In this document: positions 17,932-27,612 of the stretch, in pieces
Layout: each line of letters starts with the position of its first letter
Position numbering within the stretch: position 1 is the stretch's first letter
DNA from: Picosynechococcus sp. PCC 7117
Lineage (GTDB): Bacteria; Cyanobacteriota; Cyanobacteriia; Cyanobacteriales; MRBY01
Direction: 5' to 3'
Assembly: GCF_001693275.1 (NCBI RefSeq)
Contig: NZ_CP016477.1
Coordinates: 1,116,001-1,180,000 of the forward strand
Length of the DNA stretch: 64,000 bases
Made by a program: the position numbers and the translations under genes
Notes under the pieces: model-generated
Database searches by the model: none
Told to the model about the DNA's origin: nothing
Seen by the model: only the letters and a program-made list of their open reading frames with translations

Positions 17932-18306
17932 ATGATGGCGCATTTTGACTTATTTAGACATGACCACGACACCCAGGATTTCGCGGCGGGCACTGTAATT
18001 TTTAGCGCAGGCACCCCGGGCGATCTGCTCTACATTATCCAAACCGGGGAAGTGGAAATTCAGTTTCAAGGGCAACCCTTGAGTATCCTCGGTGAAGGGG
18101 AAGCTCTAGGAGAAATGGCTGTCATTGAGCCGGGTTCCCCCCGCAGTGCGACGGCGATCGCCAAAACGGATTGTCGCCTCGTGGTGATTGACCAAAAGCG
18201 ATTTACCTTCCTCATCCAGCAAAATCCCTACTTTGCCATCGAAATCATGAAAACCTTAGCCGAGCGTTTAAGTCGCACGAACCAAAAGCTAGAGGCCCAG
18301 GGTTAG
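17932..18306 (+). CDS. Cyclic nucleotide-binding domain protein
   Basis: Almost the whole 124-residue protein is one cNMP-binding domain (Crp/PKA-regulatory type). It shows the beta-roll (FAAGTVIFSAGTPGDLLYII), the Gly turn (GEALGEMAVIEPGSPRSATA, holding the Glu and Arg that grip the phosphate and ribose) and a C-terminal helix. There is no DNA-binding domain, so it is not a Crp-type regulator. It may act as a stand-alone sensor or bind a partner. ATG codons at 17932 and 17935 are both usable, with AAGGA just upstream. Confidence 0.9.
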   Translation: MMAHFDLFRHDHDTQDFAAGTVIFSAGTPGDLLYIIQTGEVEIQFQGQPLSILGEGEALGEMAVIEPGSPRSATAIAKTDCRLVVIDQKRFTFLIQQNPYFAIEIMKTLAERLSRTNQKLEAQG

Positions 18307-18378
18307 GGACGGTCGTTAACAACAGTGCCTTGCGGTTGGATCTCGCTGAGAAGATTCATTGGGAAAAGCCGCTTAAAT

Positions 18379-20130
18379 TCATCCCCTGGGAAATGGCAGA
18401 TCAGGGGTACATTGGTAAACATCGCTGTAGTAGCCAGAAACCCAAACTTGTTCAGAAGCGCGGCAGTTTGACAGGGGAATCGGTTCAAAGAGGTTAATCG
18501 ACCACAATTCAAAGGGCGTTTGGGGAAATTGAGCGCTGATTCTGTCTAGATCGTCAGTGTAAGCTGCTGGCGCATCTTGTTTTGGTATAAAAGCAAAAAA
18601 TACAGGGCGTTCTAGGGCACGTCGTTGCTGTTCCCAGGCGATCCCCATCATTTCGCCAATTTGCACGGTGCTTTCCCGGGGGAGCACCATCAGTACAGGT
18701 TGGGTTGCTGTTGCGAGTCGGTCAACGATTTTGTCGGGGTGGTAGTACTTTTGGTAGCCCCAATCATGGACGACAGTTAAGGCACTACAAAAACTAATCA
18801 ACACCATAAAGGCGATCGCCTTTGTCCCAGATTTCACCTGGGGAAACCGAGTCCCCATCGTTTCAACCCCTAGACAGCGAATATTCTCCCGCTGCCAAAA
18901 ATAGCTCAGGCCAACGGCTCCCAAGAGAATTACCGCCGGAAAATATACAAAACTGTAGCGAGCACCACGGGTAATATCGATGCCGAGGCCAAAACTGAGC
19001 ACCCCAAAGAGTCCCCAGGCAGCCCCCACAAAACGACAGAGAAAAAATAACTCATCCTGAAACTGAGGCACTGTGCTTTGGGCCTTGATGCCTTGTCGCC
19101 ACAGGGTCAAAAAACGAATACCCACCACGATCATCACCGCACCACAGACAATTACCGTCGGCAAAAAATCCACCTCGATGGGCAAAAGCATCACCATCGT
19201 GACAACGGTGGCCAACAACTGAAAGACCGGACTGAGCCATGCCAGCCAATCACTGCGATCAAGGCGAATCCAGCTAGTCATACTCGTGCCATAGCTGTCG
19301 GGGAGTACCTGGGTTTTCCAGATCAGCCCCAAAAGCCCCACTGTCAGAATAATTGTGCCTAAACGCCACCATTGCTTCGGAATCAGATATTTGCGGTGGG
19401 CCACCATCCACCACCCCATGGCGATCGCCTCGGCCAGAAGCGTCAGAACAAAAAAGTAATGCACTAACAGCCCCGCCCCACAGAGGACAATCCCCACAAA
19501 AACTTGCCCCCAGGACAACGCCTGCCGGGTCTTAATTTGGCGCAGCACTAGGAAACTAAATCCCAAGGAAGCGATCACAAACAAACCAATCAATGTATAG
19601 TGACGAGCCTCCTGGGCCAGGTAAATATCAAAGGGCGAAAAAGCCATCAAAGCCGCCGTAAGTTGGGCAATTTTTTCTGACTGAAAGAGCCACTTTGCCA
19701 AACCATAAAGCGCTCCAATGCCTAACAAACTAAGCAGCACCGAGAGGAGACGCACCCCATCAATGGAAATGTAGCTCCCCATCTCTAGGGGAAATAGGCG
19801 CTGCCAGAGGTTAACCACCATGAAATACAACGGCGGGTGGTTATCGTAATGGATCAAAAAATGGGCCGCCGCAGTGACACCTTGGTCTGGGTAGCCGAGC
19901 AGTGGCGCTAAAAGCTCTTTCCCCGTGAGAATTTCGTCGTAGGGCAGTTGATTATAATTTTCGGCGCGACTGTAGAGGAGGGTCGCAAATTCATCGGTCC
20001 AAGGGGGTTTTGCACCAAGGTTTGTCAGGCGAATAATCCCGCCTAAAATCACCCAAAACCATAATAAAAAAACGGGCAAAGTTTTGCTTGAAATAATATT
20101 TTTTGGGGCGGTATTTAAAAAGAATTGCAA
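18379..20130 (-). CDS. GT-C type membrane glycosyltransferase (GT39/ArnT-like)
   Basis: The 583-residue protein has about ten to twelve membrane spans and the early acidic motif of GT-C enzymes in the first loop (PPWTDEFATLLYSR), followed by HYDNHPPLYFMVVNLW, as in the dolichyl- or undecaprenyl-phosphate-sugar transferases. A soluble C-terminal part (DWGYQKYYHPDKIVDRLA) probably faces the periplasm. It should move a sugar from a polyprenyl-phosphate carrier to a surface glycan or protein; the acceptor is unknown. It lies convergent to the cyclic-nucleotide-binding gene with 72 bases between the stops. Confidence 0.85.
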   Translation of the reverse strand: MQFFLNTAPKNIISSKTLPVFLLWFWVILGGIIRLTNLGAKPPWTDEFATLLYSRAENYNQLPYDEILTGKELLAPLLGYPDQGVTAAAHFLIHYDNHPPLYFMVVNLWQRLFPLEMGSYISIDGVRLLSVLLSLLGIGALYGLAKWLFQSEKIAQLTAALMAFSPFDIYLAQEARHYTLIGLFVIASLGFSFLVLRQIKTRQALSWGQVFVGIVLCGAGLLVHYFFVLTLLAEAIAMGWWMVAHRKYLIPKQWWRLGTIILTVGLLGLIWKTQVLPDSYGTSMTSWIRLDRSDWLAWLSPVFQLLATVVTMVMLLPIEVDFLPTVIVCGAVMIVVGIRFLTLWRQGIKAQSTVPQFQDELFFLCRFVGAAWGLFGVLSFGLGIDITRGARYSFVYFPAVILLGAVGLSYFWQRENIRCLGVETMGTRFPQVKSGTKAIAFMVLISFCSALTVVHDWGYQKYYHPDKIVDRLATATQPVLMVLPRESTVQIGEMMGIAWEQQRRALERPVFFAFIPKQDAPAAYTDDLDRISAQFPQTPFELWSINLFEPIPLSNCRASEQVWVSGYYSDVYQCTPDLPFPRG

Positions 20131-20333
20131 CTTAAAAATGAAGCCTTAACTAAAATGGACGGCAAGGGGATGCAACCCCAGGGAAGTCTTTGTCTTCTCG
20201 CAATGGTGAACGATATTAGCAGACCGCAGCGATAATTTCGACGATGGCAGAAGCGTGACAAAACTTGTTAGGATGTGGTTTTTATCCATTAAAATCCTTT
20301 TGTTTTTTTCACCATGGAGGTTACGAGTGAGTC

Positions 20334-20876
20334 ATGAAGTCCCAATCCCCCGAAGCGCTACTATTAGTGGATGGTTATAACGTCATTGGTGCTTGGCAGG
20401 AGCTTAAGGCAACTCGCGATCGCCACGGCCTTGAGATGGCACGGGACGAATTGATCGAAGTTTTAATTAACTACGCCTCCCACAACTGCTACCGGACAAA
20501 AGTCGTTTTTGACGCCCATTACCAGCAGACCCCTAGCCAAGAAGAAGAACATACGCAATTTGTTTCCGCTTACTACACCGCTTTCTCGGAAACTGCCGAT
20601 ACTTACATCGAAAAAGCCTGCGCCGCTTTTCGGCACGACTATAATACGCCCCGACGGGTAATTGTGGTGACCTCCGACCAGGCCCAACGGCATACGGTGG
20701 TGGGTTATGGGGCGGAATGGATGTCTTCTTTAAAGTTGCAATCGGATGTGGCCGCCGCCAATCGACGTTCCCGGGATCATCGCAAACGTCAACGCCAGCA
20801 GCGACGGGGGCAACTCTTGAATAGTCTTGATCCGAAAACCCAACAGATTTTACGTCAGTTACGCCACGGCCTCTAG
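20334..20876 (+). CDS. NYN domain RNase (YacP/Rae1-like)
   Basis: The 180-residue protein starts with LLLVDGYNVIGAW, the PIN-like core of the NYN family, with further acidic positions in VVFDAHYQQ and VVTSDQAQRHTV. It ends in a basic tail (RSRDHRKRQRQQRRGQ) suited to RNA binding. In Bacillus the YacP/Rae1 relative cuts mRNA on the ribosome, so a role in RNA turnover is likely. A GGAGG stands 13 bases before the ATG. Confidence 0.9.
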   Translation: MKSQSPEALLLVDGYNVIGAWQELKATRDRHGLEMARDELIEVLINYASHNCYRTKVVFDAHYQQTPSQEEEHTQFVSAYYTAFSETADTYIEKACAAFRHDYNTPRRVIVVTSDQAQRHTVVGYGAEWMSSLKLQSDVAAANRRSRDHRKRQRQQRRGQLLNSLDPKTQQILRQLRHGL

Positions 20877-20880
20877 GGTT

Positions 20881-21552
20881 TCAAGGTTTCAAAAAAAGGC
20901 GATCGCCAAGCCGACGATAAACGCGATAGACCGTGCGTACATGGTCTAAAAAAGCATAGGGTATTTTTAATTTGAGACCAGCAATCAGGGGTCGATACAG
21001 GCAATAATAGGCCCGTTTAAGATCTTTCCAGGCATAACAGGGCTCTGGTTTGAGGAAGTCGGAAATATCTACCACAAGTCCCCGACCATCGACCCCCAAC
21101 ATCACATTTTTCCCGTGGACATCATGGGGATTAAGGCCCTGGGCATAGACATAATCCAAGGCTTGATCAATATCTTCAATAACTTTTCTCGGAATTGGAA
21201 TCCCCCGGTGGGCACAGTCGTAGAGGGTCGTGCCATGCAAACGCCGCAGCACTAAAATGCCATCCTTGGCGTAATAACATTCCGAAAACGCAGCATGGGT
21301 CCCTAGGCGACGATAAACTTCCACTTCTGCGGCAAATCCTTCCCGGTGGGGGGCATAGACCTTTACTACCCACGCCGGAAAGTCAGGATGGGCGACAACC
21401 GCAGCATAGTTCCCGGTGCCCACGCAATACCAAGGGCTGGGACAATGGCGCACGATCACAGGATGGTGGGGATGCTCGCTGGTGAGATCGAGGTGGGGTC
21501 GGAGTTCCTGTTCGAGGCGATCGCAAAAAACTTGGAGTCGAGATTGAGCCAT
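20881..21552 (-). CDS. Protein kinase-like (RIO/Ser-Thr kinase fold) protein
   Basis: The 223-residue protein keeps the core of a small kinase: WVVKVYAPHREGF with the ATP-binding Lys, an acidic helix residue (AAEVEVYRRL), the catalytic loop HDVHGKNVML and the metal-binding VVDISDF. No membrane or sensor domain is attached. It could phosphorylate a protein or a small molecule; the substrate is unknown. It is the last of three minus-strand genes, 7 bases after the GNAT gene, so they probably form an operon. Confidence 0.8.
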   Translation of the reverse strand: MAQSRLQVFCDRLEQELRPHLDLTSEHPHHPVIVRHCPSPWYCVGTGNYAAVVAHPDFPAWVVKVYAPHREGFAAEVEVYRRLGTHAAFSECYYAKDGILVLRRLHGTTLYDCAHRGIPIPRKVIEDIDQALDYVYAQGLNPHDVHGKNVMLGVDGRGLVVDISDFLKPEPCYAWKDLKRAYYCLYRPLIAGLKLKIPYAFLDHVRTVYRVYRRLGDRLFLKP

Positions 21553-21559
21553 AGATCCT

Positions 21560-21976
21560 TTAGGGGAGGATTTTTCGCATCAAGATTGCATGGGGCTGGT
21601 AGGTGAGGGTCTGGTAAAAGCTCTGGGCCGTCTGATTATTCGTGAAAACCTGGAGGGTAATTTGGCGATCGCCTTTGGTTTTCGCGTACCGTTCCGCTGT
21701 GGCCATAAGCGCCGAACCCAGCCCCCGACGGCGATACTCCGGCATCACATACAACAGAAAAATATGACTGTGGCGATCGCCGCTAATTTGATCAACACTA
21801 TTGCCCAGCCAGAGACAACCCACCACTTGCTCTGTTTCTGTCCGTACCCACCAGAGGGGCGTATCCACTGTGAAGTAATGGTTCAAGGTTGTACGGAGGT
21901 GATCGAAGCCCGTTTCCGGATAAAGTTCCTGGTAACTGCGGTGCAAAAACTTTAATAATAACGGTCGGTCGATCAT
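21560..21976 (-). CDS. GNAT-family N-acetyltransferase
   Basis: The ~138-residue protein carries the GNAT acetyl-CoA site (MPEYRRRGLGSALMATAERY) and the downstream strand-helix (ITLQVFTNNQTAQSFYQTL) typical of RimI-like enzymes. The longer open frame starts at 22012, but MIDRPLLLKFLHRSY from 21976 is the more natural start. It may acetylate a protein N-terminus or an amine; the substrate cannot be told. It is flanked on the same strand by the small membrane protein gene and the kinase-like gene. Confidence 0.88.
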   Translation of the reverse strand: MIDRPLLLKFLHRSYQELYPETGFDHLRTTLNHYFTVDTPLWWVRTETEQVVGCLWLGNSVDQISGDRHSHIFLLYVMPEYRRRGLGSALMATAERYAKTKGDRQITLQVFTNNQTAQSFYQTLTYQPHAILMRKILP

Positions 21977-22015
21977 CGCACCCCGTCTCAGAGAAAAGCC
22001 CGCTGGTAGCATGAC

Positions 22016-22150
22016 CTAGCCCAAAAAACCAATGGGTGCTGGGGCGAGCATATCGGTGGGGAGAAAAATCCGGGCGCTGACAATCCCTAAAGCCAAGAGG
22101 AAGACCAGCAAAATTAAGAACGGCAGAATCTGTTGACGAAATAAGTCCAT
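22016..22150 (-). CDS. Small single-span membrane protein
   Basis: A 44-residue frame starting at an ATG gives MDLFRQQILPFLILLVFLL, then more hydrophobic residues, then RIFLPTDMLAPAPIGFLG. That is one membrane helix with a short polar end. Small conserved proteins of this shape are common in cyanobacteria. It lies 39 bases upstream of the GNAT gene and could be the first gene of that operon. A longer frame exists upstream but reads as low-complexity shadow and overlaps the start of ygfZ. Confidence 0.5.
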   Translation of the reverse strand: MDLFRQQILPFLILLVFLLALGIVSARIFLPTDMLAPAPIGFLG

Positions 22151-22241
22151 AGGTGGCGATCCCAAACAACACATAGAAAATATCTCTGTCAGTGTAACCT
22201 CTCCCCTTGGCATAATGGAATCTGTGCCAAATTGAGTATCC

Positions 22242-23300
22242 ATGACCATTGCCATGACCCCCCTTTTGCAATACCACCAGCACCAAGGCTTTCCTTTAAC
22301 AGCTTCCGGTGAGGCCGTTGTAACCTTTGGGAACGACGCCGACATTTCCCAAGATTTCAGCAATGGCTGTCTGCTCTATGACCAAAGCCATTGGGGTCTC
22401 CTCAACTTTACGGGCGCTGACCGTCAACGCTACCTCCACAACCAAAGCACTAATCAAATCCAGCAGCTTCAACCGGGCCAAAGCTGTGACACTGTCCTCG
22501 TTAATTCCACGGCCCGCACCATCGATCTCGCCACGGTGCATATTCTAAATGATGCCCTCTGGGTGCAGGTCTCACCCCAGAAAAAGACCTTTCTCCTGGA
22601 ATGGTTTGATCGGTTTCTCTTTCCAATGGACAAAGTAGAAATTAGTGATCTTTCTGGGCAGTTCAATATCCTGTCTTTGATGGGTGTTCAGGCCAAAGAA
22701 ATTCTCGAAAAACTCACTGGCGTAACCTTAGCTGACTTTCCGGCTGGTGGTCATCAATTTCTAGAAATCCAGGGACAAAACATTCTCTGTGCGACGGGGA
22801 ACAGTTTGAAATTACCGGGCTATACCCTGTATATTCCCGCCGAGGCTGGTGTCGAAATTTGGCAAGCTCTGATGAATTTAGGAATGATCCCCTGTGGCGA
22901 AGCAGCCTGGGAGAAACTGCGCATTCACCAAGGCAGACCCGCCCCCGACCAAGAACTCACCGAAGATTATAATCCCCTGGAAGCAGGGCTTTGGGATTGC
23001 ATTTCCTTTGATAAAGGTTGCTATATCGGCCAGGAAACCATTGCCCGCCTCAATACCTACAAAGGCGTTAAACAGCACCTCTTTGGGATTCAACTTTCTG
23101 CCCCCGTAGCAGTCCCTTGCAAAATTTTTGTGGGTAAAGAACGGGCTGGCGTCATCACCAGTATTGACCCGGATAACACCTTTGCCCTTGGTTATATCCG
23201 TACGAAAGTGGGTGGAGAAGAGTTAGAAGTGACAGTAGGAGAAGTGACTGGAAAAGTCGTCGCGGTTCCCTATGTGACCCATGCTTACCCCGAACCCTAG
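22242..23300 (+). CDS. ygfZ: YgfZ/GcvT-type folate-binding protein
   Basis: The 352-residue protein has the aminomethyltransferase-like fold (LLYDQSHWGLLNFTGADRQR, QRYLHNQSTNQI) and the signature DKGCYIGQE near residue 263 that defines the YgfZ group. YgfZ proteins bind tetrahydrofolate and help maintain certain Fe-S enzymes. The second methionine (22254, MTPLLQYH) is an alternative start. It is divergent from the small membrane protein gene. Confidence 0.92.
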   Translation: MTIAMTPLLQYHQHQGFPLTASGEAVVTFGNDADISQDFSNGCLLYDQSHWGLLNFTGADRQRYLHNQSTNQIQQLQPGQSCDTVLVNSTARTIDLATVHILNDALWVQVSPQKKTFLLEWFDRFLFPMDKVEISDLSGQFNILSLMGVQAKEILEKLTGVTLADFPAGGHQFLEIQGQNILCATGNSLKLPGYTLYIPAEAGVEIWQALMNLGMIPCGEAAWEKLRIHQGRPAPDQELTEDYNPLEAGLWDCISFDKGCYIGQETIARLNTYKGVKQHLFGIQLSAPVAVPCKIFVGKERAGVITSIDPDNTFALGYIRTKVGGEELEVTVGEVTGKVVAVPYVTHAYPEP

Positions 23301-23319
23301 GGAACCGTCTTTGGTTGCT

Positions 23320-24120
23320 TTATTCGTCTAAAAAGATGAAGCTGCCGCCCCAGGAGCCATAGTCGGCAGTAACTACGCCATTGCGATCGCCGCCCGTGTA
23401 GCTGTCCTGACCGGGGGCAATTTCGATGGTGATCGGGCCGCCCGTAGCTAGGTCAATTTCTCCGGCATGCACTGCCGCCACACAGATTGCGGAATCGTTG
23501 GTGTAAATATCTGTCCCCCAGACCGAGGCCCCTAGTTCACCGTTGGGTGGGCAATTGAAACTGTAGCGATCGCCAACATTTTCGGCAATCCCGAAGGAGC
23601 CTGGGGTCGAATCCCACTGGATATTCGGCGTTGTTGCAGCGTTACCACTGGCCTCCGGAAAACGGAAGCTCCCATCCCAAGCGCCGTAGTCACGACTGGT
23701 CACTGCATTTTGTTGACTACCGGTGTAGAGGTCTTGGCCCGCGAGGATTTCTAAAGCTAAATTCCCCCCGGTCTCTGCGGCAAATAGACCTGCATGGACG
23801 GCGGCGGCACAAATAGACGAATCGCTGGTGTAAACACCCGTACCCCAAATTCTTTGGTTGGGATCCCCCGGCGGACAGGAAAACTCGAAGATTTGTCCCA
23901 CCTGGTCTTGGATTTCAAGGCTAACGGGGCTGGCTTCCCATTCCAGGGTAGTGAATTGGAGGGTTGGGGGCGACGCTGGGGTTTCCGGTGCTGATTCTGG
24001 GGTCGCAACAGTTCCGCCCCCAGTGGCGTTAGATTCTGGGGTGGTGTTGTTTTGGGTACAGGCGCCCAGGGAAAAAGTCAGGGCGATCGCCCCGAAAAAA
24101 TAAGTCGTAGATTGCATCAT
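23320..24120 (-). CDS. Lipoprotein with two LCCL domains
   Basis: A lipoprotein signal with lipobox LGAC (Cys about residue 21) is followed by a Thr/Pro-rich linker and two tandem LCCL-type domains at about 55-150 and 165-262. Each shows a W/G start (IWGTGVYTSDSSICAAAVHA; VWGTDIYTNDSAICVAAVHA) and an end like GQDxYTGxxxN. LCCL domains occur in secreted eukaryotic proteins and some bacterial lipoproteins and are thought to bind ligands or polysaccharides. Anchoring in a membrane facing the periplasm is predicted. The lipoprotein signal and repeats are clear; the ligand is unknown. Confidence 0.87.
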   Translation of the reverse strand: MMQSTTYFFGAIALTFSLGACTQNNTTPESNATGGGTVATPESAPETPASPPTLQFTTLEWEASPVSLEIQDQVGQIFEFSCPPGDPNQRIWGTGVYTSDSSICAAAVHAGLFAAETGGNLALEILAGQDLYTGSQQNAVTSRDYGAWDGSFRFPEASGNAATTPNIQWDSTPGSFGIAENVGDRYSFNCPPNGELGASVWGTDIYTNDSAICVAAVHAGEIDLATGGPITIEIAPGQDSYTGGDRNGVVTADYGSWGGSFIFLDE

Positions 24121-24173
24121 GAAGCTTAGAAATAAGAAGAAATTCGTTTAGGGATGAAAGTCAGGATCTGGGT

Positions 24174-24629
24174 CTAGGCCAGTTGGCTATTGGCGAAAAA
24201 GGCGATCGCAATGCCCAAGGAAAGCCCCACAAATACCTGTACTGGTGTATGACCGAGTAATTCCTTGAGCCGTTCTTCGCTAAATTCTTTTTCCTGGAAC
24301 ATATCGTCAATGATCTGGTTGAGAATACGCGCTTGCTTACCCGCAGCTTGGCGTACTCCAGCGGCATCGTACATCACAATCACCGCAAACAAACAGGCGA
24401 TCGCAAACTCAGAACTATCCCATCCTTTCGCCTGACCAACCCCCGTCGCTAAAGCTCCCACCAGAGCAGAGTGGGCACTGGGCATCCCCCCAGCACTGAA
24501 GAGGGAACGGAGGCTGGTTTTTTGATAACGAATCAAATCAATGGGAATTTTGAGCAACTGTGCCGTAATGCAGGCCACTAATGCCACAATCAGGATGTGA
24601 TTTTGGAAAACTGCGCTGAAATTATCCAT
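24174..24629 (-). CDS. Divergent PAP2-family membrane protein (DUF212)
   Basis: The 151-residue protein has about four hydrophobic spans and the phosphatase-like motif SAGGMPSAHSALVGAL, with MYDAAGVRQAAGKQA following, as in the acid phosphatase/vanadium-dependent haloperoxidase-related family. It lies 21 bases after crtE on the same strand, an arrangement common in cyanobacteria, so a role in isoprenyl phosphate metabolism is suggested by context. Confidence 0.9.
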   Translation of the reverse strand: MDNFSAVFQNHILIVALVACITAQLLKIPIDLIRYQKTSLRSLFSAGGMPSAHSALVGALATGVGQAKGWDSSEFAIACLFAVIVMYDAAGVRQAAGKQARILNQIIDDMFQEKEFSEERLKELLGHTPVQVFVGLSLGIAIAFFANSQLA

Positions 24630-24650
24630 GGTGCTTGGCCGTGACGCGGG

Positions 24651-25559
24651 TTAGTTTTTACGGTTAACGATGTATTCCGCCAGGGCTTTAAGGGGATTGG
24701 CCTTTTCACCATAGGGTTCGAGGGAGGCGATCGCCTCTGCCACCAGCTTGCGGGCCTCAGCCTGGGATTTTTCAATACCCCATAGGCTCGGATAAGTCAC
24801 TTTCTGGGCTTCGAGGTCTTTGCCCGCCGTTTTACCTAGTTCCTCCGCTGTGGCGGTGATATCGAGAATATCATCGACAATCTGGAAGGCCAGACCAATA
24901 TTTTGGGCATAACGGGAGAGTAATTGCACTTCTTCCGGTTTCGCCCCGGCTAAAATTGCCCCCGCCGTGACGCAAACTTCCAGCAATGCCCCTGTTTTAT
25001 GGGTATGGATAAAGTTCAAAGTTTCTACGGAAACATCGGTTTTCCCTTCCGATTCGAGATCCACCACTTGGCCACCGACGAGGCCTTCAGCCCCCACTGC
25101 CTGGCCGAGGCGTACGATCACCTGCAACAGACGTTCTGCCGGAACATCCGGGGTGCGGGCCACATATTCAAAGGCGTAGGAGAGCAGGGCATCCCCCGCC
25201 AAAATGGCAATATCTTCCCCATAAACTTTATGGTTCGTGGGTTTGCCCCGACGGAGATCGTCATTGTCCATGGCGGGCAGATCATCATGGATTAAAGACA
25301 TGGTGTGGATCATCTCCAGGGCGCAGGCCGTATTCATCGCCATGGCGGTGGTGCCCCCCAACATTTCACAGGCAGCAAGACAAAGAATCGGGCGTAGCCG
25401 TTTCCCCCCAGCCAGGAGGGAATAGCGCATGGCTTCGTAGATGGTGACAGGCTCAGTGATAACTAAGGATTGGTCAAGGGCGGTTTCGACGATGGTCTTT
25501 TGTTCTTGGAGATATTGCGCGAGGGAAAAGCCCTGGGTGTGAGCGTCTGCAACTACCAT
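24651..25559 (-). CDS. crtE: Geranylgeranyl diphosphate synthase
   Basis: The 302-residue trans-prenyltransferase makes GGPP, the precursor of carotenoids, phytol and quinone tails. It has the first aspartate-rich motif [18 protein letters not shown], the second in [11 protein letters not shown], and the substrate-binding LAGGKRLRP. The length is normal. It is transcribed with the DUF212 gene. Chain length is inferred from cyanobacterial relatives. Confidence 0.95.
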   Translation of the reverse strand: MVVADAHTQGFSLAQYLQEQKTIVETALDQSLVITEPVTIYEAMRYSLLAGGKRLRPILCLAACEMLGGTTAMAMNTACALEMIHTMSLIHDDLPAMDNDDLRRGKPTNHKVYGEDIAILAGDALLSYAFEYVARTPDVPAERLLQVIVRLGQAVGAEGLVGGQVVDLESEGKTDVSVETLNFIHTHKTGALLEVCVTAGAILAGAKPEEVQLLSRYAQNIGLAFQIVDDILDITATAEELGKTAGKDLEAQKVTYPSLWGIEKSQAEARKLVAEAIASLEPYGEKANPLKALAEYIVNRKN

Positions 25560-25790
25560 AGCTACGTTTGGAAAACTGTTGATTTTTTCAAGAATATTCT
25601 ACAGGGCTTTGGGGGCAAGTCTGGGGGAATCATCCTGGGTTGCTTGCAGAGGGGTGCTAATTCTGGGCTCTAAATGTGAAGTTGTTTTGCTCTGTGTGGT
25701 TCATTACACTCGCCGGGAACGTTTGGGTTTAAAACAGGAAGGGTAATTGATCTGTTGAGATAAGTCCTGATCAACCCAGGCCCAGTTTCC

Positions 25791-27524
25791 ATGCAACCAA
25801 AAATTATTGTCTGTGGTTTAGGACGAACGGGATATAAGATTTTTCGTCTACTGCAAAATCAAGGGGCTGAGGTGATCGGCATTAGCGATCGCCCGACCCA
25901 TCAGCGAGCATCCGGAATTATTGTGGGCGACCCCAGGCAGGGACAACTCCTCGTGCGGGCGGGCATTCATGCGGCCCAAACCCTCGTCCTCGCCAGTAAT
26001 GATGATGCTCTCAATCTTGCGGTGCTGACCCAAGCGCGGGTGCTAAATCCAAATATTCGCATTGTCAATCGTATCTATAACCAAGCCCTTGGCGATCGCC
26101 TCGATCAAACCCTGCCAGATCATGTGACCATGAGTGTTTCGGCCCTGGCCGCCCCCATTTTTGCCTTTGCCGCCCTGGGCAACAAAGCCATCGGCCAACT
26201 GCGTCTCTACGAAAAAACCTGGCCGATCTATGAAGAAGTGATCACTACGGATCATCCCTGGTTAGGCCAACCCCTCAGTGAGCTTTGGGAAAATCCGGAG
26301 CGGATGTTTATCCACTACCTACCAGCCCAGGGGGAAATGGATTTGGTGTCGGCGGTGGTGGCCGACCAAACCCTCCAGGTGGGGGATCACTTAATCTTAG
26401 GGACGCCGCCCCAGGTTAAAAGTCAGCGTTATTCCCTCTGGCAAAAATTTCGGAAGGCGATCGCCAATCTACGGCAGTACCAACATCACGTGCGGCCGAT
26501 GACCCTGGTGACGGTGGCGTTGTTGGTGACCATCTGCATTGCCACCTTTACCTATGTTTGTGTGAATTTTAATTTGTCCCTGGTGGATGCCCTCTATTTT
26601 TCAGTGGGGATGATCACTGGGGCCGGGGGAAAAGAAGAAGTCGCGGAACTCGCCCCCGATTGGGTCAAGGTTTTCACGGCGGTGATGATGGTGGTCGGCG
26701 CAGGGGTCGTGGGGATCTGCTATGCGTTGATCAATGATTTCATTTTGGGAAGTCGAATTCGTCAGTTTTGGGATGCGACAAAAATTCCTCACCAAAATCA
26801 TTACGTAATTTGTGGCTTGGGAGGGATGGGCATGGCGATCGCCCGCCAACTGCACCACCAGGGCTATGACGTTGTTGTTCTCGAAACCGACCACAACAAC
26901 CGCTTTTTACGCACCGCCAGAACCTTGGGGATTCCGGTCATTCTTGCCGATGCCAGCGTGACCAGCAGTTTACGGGATGCACGGATTGCCAAAGCAACGG
27001 CCCTCATTGCCGCCACCAGCCAGGACATGACCAACGTCGAAATTGCCCTGAGTGCCAAGGCGATCGCCCCCAAGGTTAATGTGATTGTCCGCATCCAAGA
27101 TACGAATTTTGCCCAGTCGGCCCAGGAAGTCTTTTCCTTTGATCTGGTGCTTTCCCCGACGGAGCTGGCGACCCATTCTTTTGCTGCCGCCGCCCTAGGG
27201 GGACGCATTCTTGGCAACGGCATGACTGACGATCTGCTGTGGATTGCCCTGGCAACCTTGATTACCCCAAACCATCCTTTCTGTGGACAGCGGGTTCAAG
27301 ATGCGGCGATCGCCCAAAATTTTGTCCCCCTCTACCTCGAATCCCAGGGGGAAGCGGTGCACGGTTGGCCCCTCCTGCAACGGCAACTGCAACCCCAGGA
27401 TGTCCTGTATATCACCATCGCCGCTAATGGTCTCCAAAAGCTATGGCGTAAGGAACCCAGCAATTCAGAAGTAACCTTTAACCCCTTTCCGTCAGTCCAA
27501 GGAAGCGAAGCCTTTGTGCCCTAG
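25791..27524 (+). CDS. Two-TM channel-like protein with two RCK/TrkA-N domains and an altered filter
   Basis: The 577-residue protein begins with an RCK domain (IIVCGLGRTGYKI). A membrane unit follows, with TM1 about 236-262 and TM2 about 295-320, then a second RCK domain (HYVICGLGGMGMAI, about 338) with a C-terminal TrkA-C-like part. Between the spans, where K+ channels have TVGYGD, it reads MITGAGGKEEV, so it may not be K+-selective. A regulatory or non-selective ion channel is possible. It stands alone between crtE (divergent) and the DUF445 gene. Confidence 0.85.
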   Translation: MQPKIIVCGLGRTGYKIFRLLQNQGAEVIGISDRPTHQRASGIIVGDPRQGQLLVRAGIHAAQTLVLASNDDALNLAVLTQARVLNPNIRIVNRIYNQALGDRLDQTLPDHVTMSVSALAAPIFAFAALGNKAIGQLRLYEKTWPIYEEVITTDHPWLGQPLSELWENPERMFIHYLPAQGEMDLVSAVVADQTLQVGDHLILGTPPQVKSQRYSLWQKFRKAIANLRQYQHHVRPMTLVTVALLVTICIATFTYVCVNFNLSLVDALYFSVGMITGAGGKEEVAELAPDWVKVFTAVMMVVGAGVVGICYALINDFILGSRIRQFWDATKIPHQNHYVICGLGGMGMAIARQLHHQGYDVVVLETDHNNRFLRTARTLGIPVILADASVTSSLRDARIAKATALIAATSQDMTNVEIALSAKAIAPKVNVIVRIQDTNFAQSAQEVFSFDLVLSPTELATHSFAAAALGGRILGNGMTDDLLWIALATLITPNHPFCGQRVQDAAIAQNFVPLYLESQGEAVHGWPLLQRQLQPQDVLYITIAANGLQKLWRKEPSNSEVTFNPFPSVQGSEAFVP

Positions 27525-27612
27525 CAATCAATAAAGTTACATCTCAATCCAGGCGATCGCCCAACTAAAAGCCCTAAAATCAGAGATGTTGAGTACAAAA
27601 TGACCCACAGCT

